A stretch of DNA of 64,000 bases from M3007 sp043764095 (lineage in GTDB: Bacteria > Bacteroidota > Bacteroidia > Chitinophagales > Saprospiraceae): NCBI GenBank assembly GCA_043764095.1, contig JAYUKX010000009.1:11964-75963 (forward strand), in the 5' to 3' direction. A program made the position numbers and the translations under genes. Under the pieces are notes generated by a model. The model saw nothing but the letters and a program-made list of their open reading frames with translations. It was not told the origin of the DNA and did not search any database. This document shows, piece by piece, positions 45,353 to 54,136 of the stretch (within the stretch, counting starts at the first letter, position 1; each line of letters opens with the position of its first letter).

Positions 45353-46702
45353 CTATCCAACCTTACCCGTACTCAATTTTGGATAGCGCAATAAGTACCA
45401 CACAATATAAGCAAAGCAAAAGAATGGAATAATCAAAGCCATCAACATACCGCCAGATCCTGCTAATTTACCCGCCAATGGTGGCATAACCGCGCCGCCT
45501 ACAATGGCCATAATCACCAATGAAGAGGCCAGTTTGCTTTCCGCTGGATCCATACCTTTCGTAGCCAAGGCAAAAATAGTAGGAAACATGATACTCTGAC
45601 AGAAAAATGCCAACATAATAGAGATAATGGCCGCAAAACCACCAAACATAAATGCCGCACCAATCAAAATAACCGCTGCAATACTGTACCAAGCCACTAC
45701 TTTGCGCGGTTCTACTTTACTCATTAATGCTGTTCCGATAAACCGACCCAACATAAATAAAATGAATGCAAAGGACATGTGGTAATTAGCTATTTTCTCG
45801 GAAGTGCTATCCGAACCAATATTATACATCCAAGTAACGATGCCTAAATGCTCGTCTCGAGCCAAATCTACTTTAAAATCGGCGAAATAACCCCATAATG
45901 TGGCCTGTGCGCCTACATTGGCAAATTGAGCCAAAACACCCAACGAAAGCCGTGGGTACTTCGCTAAAAGTGCACCGATACCAATACTTTTGCCACCTTG
46001 CTCCTCCTGCTGACCTACTTCGGGCAATTTGGACATCCAGAATAATACCGCTACCAAGGCCACGATAATACCCACTGTCAAATACGGCCCTTGCACCGAT
46101 AATGCCGATTCCACACGCGCCTGCGCAATCGCTTCTGGGGTCATGGTGGCCAGAAGTTCTTTAGTGTATTCTTTTTGTGAAAAGATAAACATAGAACCGA
46201 TAATTGGCCCTAAAATGATACTAATGCCGTTGAAAGATTGTGCAAAATTGATCCGCCATTCGGCAGTATCCTTGCTACCCAAAACAGTCACATATAGATT
46301 GGCCGCTGTTTCTAAAAAAGCCAAACCCGATGCAATGGTAAATAAACAAAACAGGAAAAATGCGTACTCGCGTACATTGGCTGCCGGATAAAACAGCAAT
46401 GCACCAAGCGCATACAAGCCTAAACCTGTTAAAACGCCCTTTTTATAACCATATTTGCGCATAAATATACCCGCAGGAATGGCCATGACAAAATAACCAA
46501 GGTAAAAAGCAGAATCCACCAAACCCGCTTGCCAACGCTCTTTGAGATCAAGGGCAAATTGAAAGTGACGGATCAAAGAACCATTCAAACTATTGGCTAT
46601 GCCCCAAAGAAAAAACAGGCTGCACACCAATGCAAATGGAAATAAATAACTGCGCCCCGTTTCGGTCGCGCTCATGTTGGGTTGTTCGTTTGTTGGTAAC
46701 AT
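45353..46702 (-). CDS. FucP-type sugar:proton symporter (MFS)
   Basis: A 449-residue membrane protein with about 12 hydrophobic segments. The N-terminal half has LVCSLFFLWGIANSLNGSLI and FYLGYFVMAIPAG, then LGLYALGALLFYPAA and GLAFLETAANLYV..LG, followed by RINFAQSFNGISIILGPIIG. These are the signatures of the L-fucose/glucose/galactose proton-symporter family (FucP). The exact sugar is unknown. The start at 46702 is likely, with MSATETG nine codons later as an alternative. No sugar catabolic genes are adjacent, so this is a stand-alone uptake gene. Confidence 0.88.
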   Translation of the reverse strand: MLPTNEQPNMSATETGRSYLFPFALVCSLFFLWGIANSLNGSLIRHFQFALDLKERWQAGLVDSAFYLGYFVMAIPAGIFMRKYGYKKGVLTGLGLYALGALLFYPAANVREYAFFLFCLFTIASGLAFLETAANLYVTVLGSKDTAEWRINFAQSFNGISIILGPIIGSMFIFSQKEYTKELLATMTPEAIAQARVESALSVQGPYLTVGIIVALVAVLFWMSKLPEVGQQEEQGGKSIGIGALLAKYPRLSLGVLAQFANVGAQATLWGYFADFKVDLARDEHLGIVTWMYNIGSDSTSEKIANYHMSFAFILFMLGRFIGTALMSKVEPRKVVAWYSIAAVILIGAAFMFGGFAAIISIMLAFFCQSIMFPTIFALATKGMDPAESKLASSLVIMAIVGGAVMPPLAGKLAGSGGMLMALIIPFFCFAYIVWYLLRYPKLSTGKVG

Positions 46703-46782
46703 CGTATGGTATAAAAAAAATCGTGAGTGACGGCTTAGTACAGTGTAAATAAAAAAATTATACATGTAGTAGGCTTTTCTAC

Positions 46783-46830
46783 CACAAAGTGCACAAAGAA
46801 CACAAAGCGTTGCGTACACTAAAGTGTACG
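46783..46830. repeat. short tandem repeat (CACAAAGnn x3) and palindrome upstream of FucP gene
   Basis: Three 9-base CACAAAG units (46783-46809) are followed by the palindrome GTACACT-AA-AGTGTAC (46814-46829). The palindrome core ACACTAAAGTGTACG also occurs at 31905-31919. These may be dispersed repeats or operator sites. The rest of 46703-46948 is AT-rich and empty. Confidence 0.5.
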
Positions 46831-46948
46831 TCTCCTCATTGTATCCTTATTTGTAATTTATGGCAGAAAAACACATTATACAAATAAACTTATTTTACAG
46901 TGTACTTTGGTACGCGTTGCCAATGGTCTCTTAGATGACTGCTGCACA

Positions 46949-48955
46949 TCAATAGGCTCGAGCCTCATCTCCTTTCGCCTTCATTTCCGCTGCTTTCTGT
47001 GGTTGCCCGGCAGCAGTATATACCTCCACCAACGCATCATAAACCCGTGGATCATGACCATTGGCCATATCCCCATAACCTAAAAACTGAAGCGCCGATT
47101 TGATATCTTTTTTCTTTTTATAAAACTCCTCATATCCTATATTATAAGCAAAAGTGCATATTTTATTGGGGTTACCACCGCCCGTAGCCAAGTATTTCAT
47201 ATACGCATCAATATTATCGCGCATTAGGTTATTATAGGGACTTTTCTCCAAACAATAGGTCAACTCATGGAACAAGCGATCCATTTGGTGGTCAATATCA
47301 AAGCGCGCAAGGGCAATATTGCAATACATCACCCAAGCAGATCCATACGTGGGATGGATTTCCAACGCCTTTTTTACGTGGACTTCCATCGTGTCCACCC
47401 ACATGAGTTTTTCCTCCCTTGAGGTAGCCAACGCATATTTCTCCTGATAAATGGCCGTGGTATAAAAACTTTGCGCCCTAGCGCTATTCGGTGATGAAAA
47501 AACCGCAGAAGTGTTCAATGAAAACATCGTTTCCCAATCGGGTACGCGTACAAGGGTTTTCCAACCCAAAAATGCCAAAAACGGCAATACAAGCGCAAAA
47601 CCAAATGCACTTGACACATTTGAATTGACAGGAAGCTTACGCGGCACCCAATCAAAAAGTACCCAAGCCAATACCAAACAAAATGCTACCGAGGGCATAT
47701 ACGCAAAACGCTCGTTCATAAACGAACCCACCGATACAAAAAGATTGGAAACAATGCTGATCGTAATGATAAAGAACAACACACCATACGCCATCACCGG
47801 GCGACGGCGCAAATTGAACACCGACCAAGCCGTCATGCCTGCATACAATGCGAATGATCCCAATGCGCGCCAATCTGTCCAATTCACCTTAGGTACGTGG
47901 TACGGATAATAGTCGTGCGTCAATGGGCTTGGATAAAACAGTAACTTGAGGTACCATCCCAATGTAAGGAATATAGTCGCTGTTTTTTCGCCAAAATTCA
48001 TCCCCAAAAAAGAATCATTCATCAAGTCGTTGCTCGCTTTGCCGTGGCTAAGCATATATCCCAACGCATTATAACGCATGGCAATAAAGAACAGGGCCGC
48101 ACCAAATAATGGTAAAGCCGCAGTAATGGCCCGAGTAGCGGAAACCTTGCCAAAAAACCAAATAGTAAACGGTATCACCGCCAAAAAAGTCAAGGTATTT
48201 TCCTTGGCAAAAAGACCCAACAAGAAGATAACAGCCGATGCTACTAACCACCGTGATTGATTGGTATCGAAGTATTTCATGGTGGCGTAGAGCGCGCCAA
48301 GACTGCCCATGAGTGCCAATATTTCGTCGCGGCCTTTAATATTGGCCACACATTCGCTGTGTATGGGGTGAAAAATAAAAATAAGCGCGGCAATAAAAGC
48401 CACACTTTTGAACCACAATTTCTGATTGTCCATTGGGAATAATCCTAACAGCACAGCGTACAACAAGATACCATTTAGGCCATAAAGTATAATATTGATC
48501 CAATGGCTAATTTGCGGATTACCGCGGCCTTGTGTGTCGAGTTTTTTGCCCGGTTCGGCAGTTGTGGGTGCTACATCGGCTTTGTCTTTGCCAAATAAAT
48601 CAATTTCTAGTGCAAAAGTAGCCAACGACAGCGGACGGTAACGGCCACCTTCTAATTTGTAGAGTGACTCCTTTTTTTGGAAATACCCCATAAAACTATC
48701 TGATCCAAATATTTTACCAATACCCGAAGTACCATCCTGGACATACACATTTTTCCAGATTACCATTTCGTCGTCCAGTACGTAGCCAAATTTAGTGGAA
48801 GCGTAATAAAGATTGGTGGCCACCAAGAGCAAAAGGAGCGACGGAATCCAATGATTTTGCCAAAATCTGCCTTTAAAAAAAGAAGTAGGCGTTGGTGTTT
48901 CCTGCGTTGAAATTGGTTTTGGTGCTGGTTGCTTTTTTGTTCTGTTTGTTGCCAT
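46949..48955 (-). CDS. GT-C family membrane glycosyltransferase, TMTC-like, with TPR tail
   Basis: A 668-residue membrane protein with a soluble C-terminal tail. It shows the hallmarks of TMTC-type O-mannosyltransferases (GT-C fold): an acidic first loop FGYVLDDEMVIWKN, RYRPLSLATFALE and the conserved HPIHSECVANIKGRDEILA, then many helices. The last 170 residues are helical and include TPR-like repeats (KKALEIHPTYGSAWVMYCN). It probably transfers sugar from a lipid carrier to proteins in the periplasm. The ATG at 48955 follows a long frame that has no conserved part. Donor and target are unknown. Confidence 0.8.
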   Translation of the reverse strand: MATNRTKKQPAPKPISTQETPTPTSFFKGRFWQNHWIPSLLLLLVATNLYYASTKFGYVLDDEMVIWKNVYVQDGTSGIGKIFGSDSFMGYFQKKESLYKLEGGRYRPLSLATFALEIDLFGKDKADVAPTTAEPGKKLDTQGRGNPQISHWINIILYGLNGILLYAVLLGLFPMDNQKLWFKSVAFIAALIFIFHPIHSECVANIKGRDEILALMGSLGALYATMKYFDTNQSRWLVASAVIFLLGLFAKENTLTFLAVIPFTIWFFGKVSATRAITAALPLFGAALFFIAMRYNALGYMLSHGKASNDLMNDSFLGMNFGEKTATIFLTLGWYLKLLFYPSPLTHDYYPYHVPKVNWTDWRALGSFALYAGMTAWSVFNLRRRPVMAYGVLFFIITISIVSNLFVSVGSFMNERFAYMPSVAFCLVLAWVLFDWVPRKLPVNSNVSSAFGFALVLPFLAFLGWKTLVRVPDWETMFSLNTSAVFSSPNSARAQSFYTTAIYQEKYALATSREEKLMWVDTMEVHVKKALEIHPTYGSAWVMYCNIALARFDIDHQMDRLFHELTYCLEKSPYNNLMRDNIDAYMKYLATGGGNPNKICTFAYNIGYEEFYKKKKDIKSALQFLGYGDMANGHDPRVYDALVEVYTAAGQPQKAAEMKAKGDEARAY

Positions 48956-49009
48956 TGATACGTGTTGACGGTGGATTGGATGTATGGGATTTAGTCGTGG
49001 TATATAGGA

Positions 49010-49042
49010 ATAGAGGCTGCCTCTATATGAGACAGCCTCTAT
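49010..49042 (-). terminator. hairpin terminator after the coiled-coil protein gene
   Basis: A 10-bp stem ATAGAGGCTG / CAGCCTCTAT (49010-49019 with 49033-49042, 13-base loop) lies 18 bases after the stop of the gene at 49060-50085. On the minus strand TCCTAT follows, only weakly T-rich. Confidence 0.65.
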
Positions 49043-49059
49043 CATAAAATCAATAAAAA

Positions 49060-50085
49060 CTAGGAATCAAATAACGTATCGTACTGATTACCGCCTCGTG
49101 CCTCTTTTGAAGGCATTTTCGGTGCAGCATTTAAGTCCAATATTTCGGCTGGATTATTTGATTTATTGATAATCTGTTGCTTTTCGCCGCCCAGTAGGAA
49201 AGAAACACCTTCTTTTTCCCATTTTTCGAGCATGGCCATACCTTCTTCCTCGAATACGCCATTTTGAAGGTCGATAGAGTCCATGATATTTTTACTCATA
49301 TCCATGAAGCGTTCCATTTCACCTACTTTTTGGCCTACATCATTGGCCATGGCTTCGAGCGCCATATCGTACATGTATTTCTTATCGGAATTACCGGTAA
49401 GAATCGCTTGTGCCGATTTCATGGCAGAGTGGCTGGCCTTAATGGCTTTGTACTCCTGCTCTTTTACCACCACTTGATCGGTTAAGTCTTCGAGCATGAT
49501 TTCGGAGTTTTCGTACATTTTGCTCAACACCCTGTACAGCACTTCCATGCGCTTGTACACATCGTCGAGTTTCATGTTTGACTCTACTAAACGGCCTGCT
49601 TTACGTGCTTTGAGTACCATAATGGACTCTTTGCCCGTGTCTTTTGCCCGACCAGCAAGACTAAGGTTATTTTGGATATCGCGTTGGTTTTGCTTAATCA
49701 TTTCAGCCATTTTGTACATTTGGCCTTTAAGATTACTGATCTGGGTGTTCATTTTGCCCAAACTATCGCGCAAATCCTCGATATAACTTTTCAGGATCCC
49801 GATGGGGTCTATTTCCACAAAAACGCCTGTAATCCAGCGCATCACGGATTTGTACATGTACCATATCAGGTTGCGCATTTTAGGATCCAAAACAATATAC
49901 ACAAGCGCACCAAGTACGCCAAGTCCGATGGCAAGATTAACACCTTCCCATACAATTTTGCCAAGGATGGGCAACAAATAATAAGCAGCCACAGCGCCTC
50001 CTGCCAACATTACAATGCCACCAGTAACACCTTCGGGGCGTTGCCAAAATGATTTCGGCTGATTTGGTTGAAATTCAGTACTCAT
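49060..50085 (-). CDS. hypothetical membrane protein with long coiled coil
   Basis: A 341-residue protein of no recognised family. Two hydrophobic segments lie close together (ITGGIVMLAGGAVAAYYLLPILG-like, about residues 22-45, and NLAIGLGVLGALVYIVL, about 50-68). A charged coiled-coil region follows to about residue 290 (LKSYIEDLRDSLGKMNTQISNLKGQMYKMAEMI and so on), then a disordered tail. The architecture is reminiscent of PspA/IM30-like membrane-stress proteins, though with a membrane anchor. I cannot show homology. It is followed by the small membrane protein gene 50162-50356 upstream, so the two may form an operon. Confidence 0.75.
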   Translation of the reverse strand: MSTEFQPNQPKSFWQRPEGVTGGIVMLAGGAVAAYYLLPILGKIVWEGVNLAIGLGVLGALVYIVLDPKMRNLIWYMYKSVMRWITGVFVEIDPIGILKSYIEDLRDSLGKMNTQISNLKGQMYKMAEMIKQNQRDIQNNLSLAGRAKDTGKESIMVLKARKAGRLVESNMKLDDVYKRMEVLYRVLSKMYENSEIMLEDLTDQVVVKEQEYKAIKASHSAMKSAQAILTGNSDKKYMYDMALEAMANDVGQKVGEMERFMDMSKNIMDSIDLQNGVFEEEGMAMLEKWEKEGVSFLLGGEKQQIINKSNNPAEILDLNAAPKMPSKEARGGNQYDTLFDS

Positions 50086-50111
50086 TTTAATAAATAGTTG
50101 ATTAATTAGTT

Positions 50112-50150
50112 TAGGGAATGATAAAACAATAGGTTATCATTTTATCCTTC
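50112..50150 (+). mobile_element. shrunken copy of the palindromic element
   Basis: GGGAATGATAAAACAATAGG and TTATCATTTT match the first arm of copy 1 with one change. The arm is followed directly by ATCCTTCC. The inner part of the element is missing, but GGAATGATAAAA and TTTTATCCTTCC still pair (one mismatch), so a hairpin remains. It lies between two minus-strand genes. Confidence 0.65.
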
Positions 50151-50161
50151 CAAAATATACT

Positions 50162-50356
50162 TTAGGATTTAAAAATATTGGCAAAAAAATGTTGCACAAT
50201 ACTCCTAAAGCGCGGATTGATGATAAAGAGAATAACAAATGCCAGTACGATAATCCAGCCAATACTAATAATCACTTTTAGTATTTTAAAAACCAACCAG
50301 ATCGCCAGTAAACCAGCAATAAATACAAGAAACGGATTTTTTAATGCGTCGTTCAT
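50162..50356 (-). CDS. small hypothetical membrane protein
   Basis: A 64-residue protein with two hydrophobic segments (FLVFIAGLLAIWLVF and VIISIGWIIVLAFVILFII) and a basic C-terminus (NPRFRSIVQHFFANIFKS). It lies 76 bases upstream of the coiled-coil membrane protein on the same strand, with the shrunken repeat between them. No family recognised. A membrane accessory to the coiled-coil protein is a reasonable guess. Confidence 0.6.
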   Translation of the reverse strand: MNDALKNPFLVFIAGLLAIWLVFKILKVIISIGWIIVLAFVILFIINPRFRSIVQHFFANIFKS

Positions 50357-50687
50357 AATAATATTTTTTTTCTATAGATTCGATTTTTTCTTTTGCTGAT
50401 CGTAGCCAATAAAAGCATTGAGCAGCAATTGAAACACAATGATGCGTACCTAAGCACCAATCCCACCCGCAAATGTCGTCGATTATCTTGTAATTTCCGA
50501 CAAAGGAAAGGAATTTACTGTGATTTATAATCATTGGAAAGCAATTTTTCGTGTTCCTTTGCACCATCATTAAACAGATCATCGAAATTTCGAGTTTTTA
50601 AAGGCGATAAATGAGCGGAATTTATTGTTTTCATTTTCATCACACTCCACTCCTTTTAAAAAAATCGAATCAATAGGATAAATACAA
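50357..50687. other. 331-base gap between divergent genes
   Basis: AT-rich, no ORF or tRNA seen. TTCCTTTG occurs near 50555 on the plus strand, one mismatch from the -7 consensus, and may serve the glycosyltransferase gene. I see nothing else. Confidence 0.4.
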
Positions 50688-51404
50688 ATGACTTTTGACA
50701 TCACCATACCTGTCCTCAACGAAGAAACGACGCTTGACCAACAAGTACGTCTGCTGCACCATTTTTTGTGCAAGCACTTTACCGATCGATCGCTGTGGAA
50801 AATAGTGGTGGCTGATAATGGTAGCACCGATACAACACCACAAATTGCCGAACAACTGTGCCGCGAGCTACCCGAACTACAACTCGTAAGAGTACCCGAA
50901 AAAGGGGTAGGTTTGGCACTCAAAACCTCGTGGGGGCAAAGCAAGGCCGATATGGTGGGTTATATGGATTTGGATATGGCAACCGATTTGAAACACTTTT
51001 TGGAGGCACACAAGGCTATATCGGAGCAAAACTACGATTTGGTATATGGCTCCAGGTTACATCGCCAATCAAAGGTGGTGGGTCGTACTCTGGTACGCGA
51101 AATCACCTCAAGGGTATTCAATTTTATTGTCCAAAGCTATTTAGGCGTCCATTTTAGCGATGGCATGTGTGGGTTCAAATGGCTCAAACGCCAGCACCTG
51201 CCCGCCCTAATGAAAGGCGGTGCGGTGAGTAATGGCTGGTTTTTTAGCACCGAACTATTATCGGTAGCCGAATGGAAAGGGTTAAAAATGTATGAATTAC
51301 CCATACTTTGGACCGATGATGCCGCAAATAGCAAAGTAAATATACCAAAATTGGCCAAGCAATACCTCCGCGCAATGGCCGTACTCAAACAACGAAAACC
51401 ATGA
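50688..51404 (+). CDS. glycosyltransferase family 2 (dolichyl-phosphate-mannose synthase-like)
   Basis: A 238-residue GT-A enzyme without membrane helices. FDITIPVLNEETTLDQQV opens the Rossmann fold, VVADNGSTDTTPQ is the nucleotide-binding loop, and DLDMATDLKHF is the DxD metal site. A later KWLKRQ region fits DPM1-like family members, which put mannose or a similar sugar on a lipid carrier. The ATG at 50688 begins the conserved strand. It overlaps the hydrolase gene by four bases (ATGA). The product could feed the GT-C enzyme 1.7 kb away, though that is inference. Confidence 0.9.
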   Translation: MTFDITIPVLNEETTLDQQVRLLHHFLCKHFTDRSLWKIVVADNGSTDTTPQIAEQLCRELPELQLVRVPEKGVGLALKTSWGQSKADMVGYMDLDMATDLKHFLEAHKAISEQNYDLVYGSRLHRQSKVVGRTLVREITSRVFNFIVQSYLGVHFSDGMCGFKWLKRQHLPALMKGGAVSNGWFFSTELLSVAEWKGLKMYELPILWTDDAANSKVNIPKLAKQYLRAMAVLKQRKP

Positions 51405-52381
51405 ATGAAAAAAGACGCCTCGTCAAACTCAGCCGTTTCATAGGCAAATGGAGTCTTTCGCGTATCCTGCGGTGGATGCTATTCTTGGGGAGTGTGTACT
51501 GGATTACCAAAAACTGGCAAACAGGCATAACACTCAATGAACTTTCTCAAAAATATGCCTATCCAGATTCCCGATGGATCGACGTAGATGGACAAGCAAT
51601 CCATTATCGCGCTACCGGCCCTATCAAAGGTACACCTATATTATTACTCCACGACGAAGGTAGTTCGATGCACACCTGGAACCAATGGACGGATTCACTA
51701 TCGCGCAAACACAGGGTCATCAGTGTGGATTTGCCTGGTTTTGGGCTTACTGGACCTAATCCACGTGGTAGTTATAGTGCTTTTATGTATGCCAGTTTTT
51801 TGGATCATTTTACGGATAGCCTCAAATTGAATACATTTACGCTCGCTGGTGTAGGTTTAGGTGCGCAAATTGCGTGGTTTTTTGCCGCAGAGCACCCAGA
51901 AAGACTGGACAAACTAGTGTTGCTGGATGCTCCGGGCTATAATAAGGAAGCCAATAATATTTTTACGATTTTGGGCCGTACGCCTATCCTGAATAGCGTC
52001 ATGTGGACGGTGACCCCAAAATCAATTTTTAATTTGTACCTAGAAGGGATTTATGCCGATGACCGCTTGGTAACAGATTCACTCGTACAAAGGCATTTTG
52101 ACCTCGCACTCCGCCCCGGCAACCGAAAAGCCTATACCGATCGTTTGTCGGTACGCGACAACCGCCCACCAGTTGATTTTGTAGAACGCATTACTACACC
52201 TACACTGATACTTTGGGGGGCAGAGGATGCACAAATTTCACCCCAACACGCCTACGATTTTCACCGCCGCATCAAAGGGGCATTACTCAAGATTTACCAA
52301 AATACGGGGCATTGGCCGCAAGAGGAGAACGGCGGCGAAACTGCCAAGGATGTGCAGGCGTTTTTGGATGGAAAATTTTGA
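51401..52381 (+). CDS. alpha/beta-hydrolase-fold protein without canonical nucleophile
   Basis: A 326-residue protein with one N-terminal hydrophobic helix (ILRWMLFLGSVYWITKNW) and an alpha/beta-hydrolase domain. The oxyanion loop (LLHDEGSSMHTWNQW), the acid (ILWGAEDAQIS) and the catalytic His (NTGHWPQEE) are present. The nucleophile elbow reads AGVGLGAQIAWFFAAEHPERL: the residue that is normally Ser, Asp or Cys (G-x-S-x-G) is Gly152. The enzyme thus probably cannot hydrolyse esters in the usual way. It overlaps the GT2 gene and ends one base before the convergent M28 gene. Confidence 0.88.
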   Translation: MNEKRRLVKLSRFIGKWSLSRILRWMLFLGSVYWITKNWQTGITLNELSQKYAYPDSRWIDVDGQAIHYRATGPIKGTPILLLHDEGSSMHTWNQWTDSLSRKHRVISVDLPGFGLTGPNPRGSYSAFMYASFLDHFTDSLKLNTFTLAGVGLGAQIAWFFAAEHPERLDKLVLLDAPGYNKEANNIFTILGRTPILNSVMWTVTPKSIFNLYLEGIYADDRLVTDSLVQRHFDLALRPGNRKAYTDRLSVRDNRPPVDFVERITTPTLILWGAEDAQISPQHAYDFHRRIKGALLKIYQNTGHWPQEENGGETAKDVQAFLDGKF

Positions 52382-53821
52382 TTATCTAATATGATCCAAA
52401 AGATAAATTAAAGCAGCCAAACTAGCAGCCCCCAATTCCAATTCCCGTTTATTCACCGCCTCAAATACATCCGATTCGGTGTGGTGAAAATCGAAATAGC
52501 GTTGAGAATCCGGGTAATAACCGCAAAGTAACCCTTTTTGTGGTTTTAGTGGGCCAATATCAGCACCGCCACCGCCTGGGTTGAGCACCATATTATAGGG
52601 TTCAAAATAAGGCCGTAACGGTTTTATTTGTTCAAAAAGTGTATCAAAGGCACCATCAGCAGCATCAAAAGTAAATCCACGTGGTGTAAATCCACCCGCA
52701 TCCGTTTCGATGGCACAGGTATGTATTTCTCCTTTGCGCAATGCTTCCTCGGCATACTTTGTACCGCCACGCAGGCCATTTTCTTCATTCATAAACAATA
52801 CGCAACGGATGGTATGACGCGGCTTGAAACCCGTTTTTTTGAGGATACGCAACATATCCATACTTTGCACACAGCCTGCACCATCATCGTGCGCGCCTTC
52901 ACCTACGTCCCAACTATCCAAATGCCCTCCAGCGATGATAAATTCGTTGGGGCGTTCCGATCCCCTGATTTCCCCAATGACGTTATACGATAATACATCA
53001 GGTAGGGTTTGGCAATTCATTTGCATGGAAATGGCCAATTCTGGGTCTTTTTTTAATAATTTGGACAATTCTTCTGCATCTAAAGTACTAATGGCTACCG
53101 CCGGGATACGGGTCACAGCGGTATCATAACGCAATGAGCCTGTATGCGGCCATTTGTCTATGTTTTGGGTCATGGAGCGCACAATAACACCAATAGCACC
53201 ATATTTTGCGGCTTTTGAAGCACCACTTACCCGTTGGTCCACGGCACCGCCATACGCATCGAACGAGCGGATACGGGTAGGATCCATGGGGCGGTTAAAA
53301 AACACGATTTTGCCTTTAATACCTTTTTCGCCCAAGCGCTCCAGATCACTCCAACTTTTGGCTTCCACGATATTACCCTGTATTTTTTTGCCATCGGTAC
53401 CCACAGAGCCTCCCAATGCCAATGCGTTGAGTTTATAACGGTTTTTTACACCCGATCCGATTACTTCCACCTGCTCTTTTTTTCCCCTTACCCACCGAGG
53501 CACCATAACGGGTTGTAACCACACGGAATCTAGACCAAGTGTATCCAGCACTGATTTAGACCATTCGACCGCTTTTTCTGCGCCCATACTTCCACTGATC
53601 CGATGACCGACCTGTTTACACAGGGTTTCGAGCCATGCGTGACAACGCCCATCGGCAAGTCCTTGGTTGTAAATAGATTTTACTGCTTCTTGGCGTTCTT
53701 TGTCCACCGCTTGGGCTGAGAGATTGGGCAGAAACATAATTATTGTCAAAAACACACTTACTACAATTTTATAGTAATGGTCAATAGAAAAAACCTTAAA
53801 ATGGATGATATTATATGTCAT
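52382..53821 (-). CDS. secreted M28-family (carboxypeptidase Q-like) metallopeptidase
   Basis: A 479-residue peptidase with a signal peptide (VSVFLTIIMFLPNLSAQ). A PA-type inserted domain (about residues 130-260) precedes the M28 core. Visible zinc ligands and catalytic residues are GGHLDSWDVGEGAHDDGAGCV, LFMNEENGLRG, ETDAGG and the final His in FDFHHTESDVFE. Such enzymes cut dipeptides or N-terminal residues outside the cell. Length and motif order are normal, so it should be active. The gene abuts the hydrolase gene tail to tail with no gap. Confidence 0.93.
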   Translation of the reverse strand: MTYNIIHFKVFSIDHYYKIVVSVFLTIIMFLPNLSAQAVDKERQEAVKSIYNQGLADGRCHAWLETLCKQVGHRISGSMGAEKAVEWSKSVLDTLGLDSVWLQPVMVPRWVRGKKEQVEVIGSGVKNRYKLNALALGGSVGTDGKKIQGNIVEAKSWSDLERLGEKGIKGKIVFFNRPMDPTRIRSFDAYGGAVDQRVSGASKAAKYGAIGVIVRSMTQNIDKWPHTGSLRYDTAVTRIPAVAISTLDAEELSKLLKKDPELAISMQMNCQTLPDVLSYNVIGEIRGSERPNEFIIAGGHLDSWDVGEGAHDDGAGCVQSMDMLRILKKTGFKPRHTIRCVLFMNEENGLRGGTKYAEEALRKGEIHTCAIETDAGGFTPRGFTFDAADGAFDTLFEQIKPLRPYFEPYNMVLNPGGGGADIGPLKPQKGLLCGYYPDSQRYFDFHHTESDVFEAVNKRELELGAASLAALIYLLDHIR

Positions 53822-54028
53822 AATGCAGCGTATTAGATATTATTAAAAGGTGTATTTTTTTAGAAGAAAGGTTAATTCATTGCGTGTTTTTAGGATAAAG
53901 CGGTTTTTAACGGGTCAAAACATTAGCAAATTCGCAACAAAACAAGCACATTATTAACAATAATGAAAATTATGGCCAATTAGTTAAAATTTACCGCCTG
54001 CTTCTTGTCATATTTACACAAAGCGTAT

Positions 54029-54036
54029 TACCTTTG
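54029..54036 (+). promoter_or_regulatory. consensus promoter of a candidate small RNA
   Basis: TACCTTTG fits TAnnTTTG exactly. A TTG at 54005-54007 lies about 21 bases upstream, a fitting -33 position. Both neighbouring genes run on the other strand, so it drives no known gene. Similar flanks (GCGTATTA / GTAAATACGC) form a weak dyad over the promoter. Confidence 0.5.
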
Positions 54037-54042
54037 CAGTAT

Positions 54043-54136
54043 TATTTATCTAAACGTAGTAAATACGCGAGAATAATTTGGTTTTATTTGGTTAGGGCTG
54101 AGGTAGTGCTGTGGTGGCGCTACCTCTATTTTTTTG
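54043..54136 (+). ncRNA. candidate small RNA ending in an intrinsic terminator
   Basis: From the promoter at 54029 a transcript would run about 90 bases. It ends in a 10-bp hairpin (54100-54109 with 54117-54126, seven-base loop, one G-U pair) followed by TATTTTTTT (54127-54135). The T-run lies on the plus strand only, so the hairpin is not the terminator of the minus-strand CapA gene, whose stop codon touches it. No credible ORF fits inside. The 3' end would be antisense to the end of the CapA mRNA. The start site is estimated. Confidence 0.45.
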
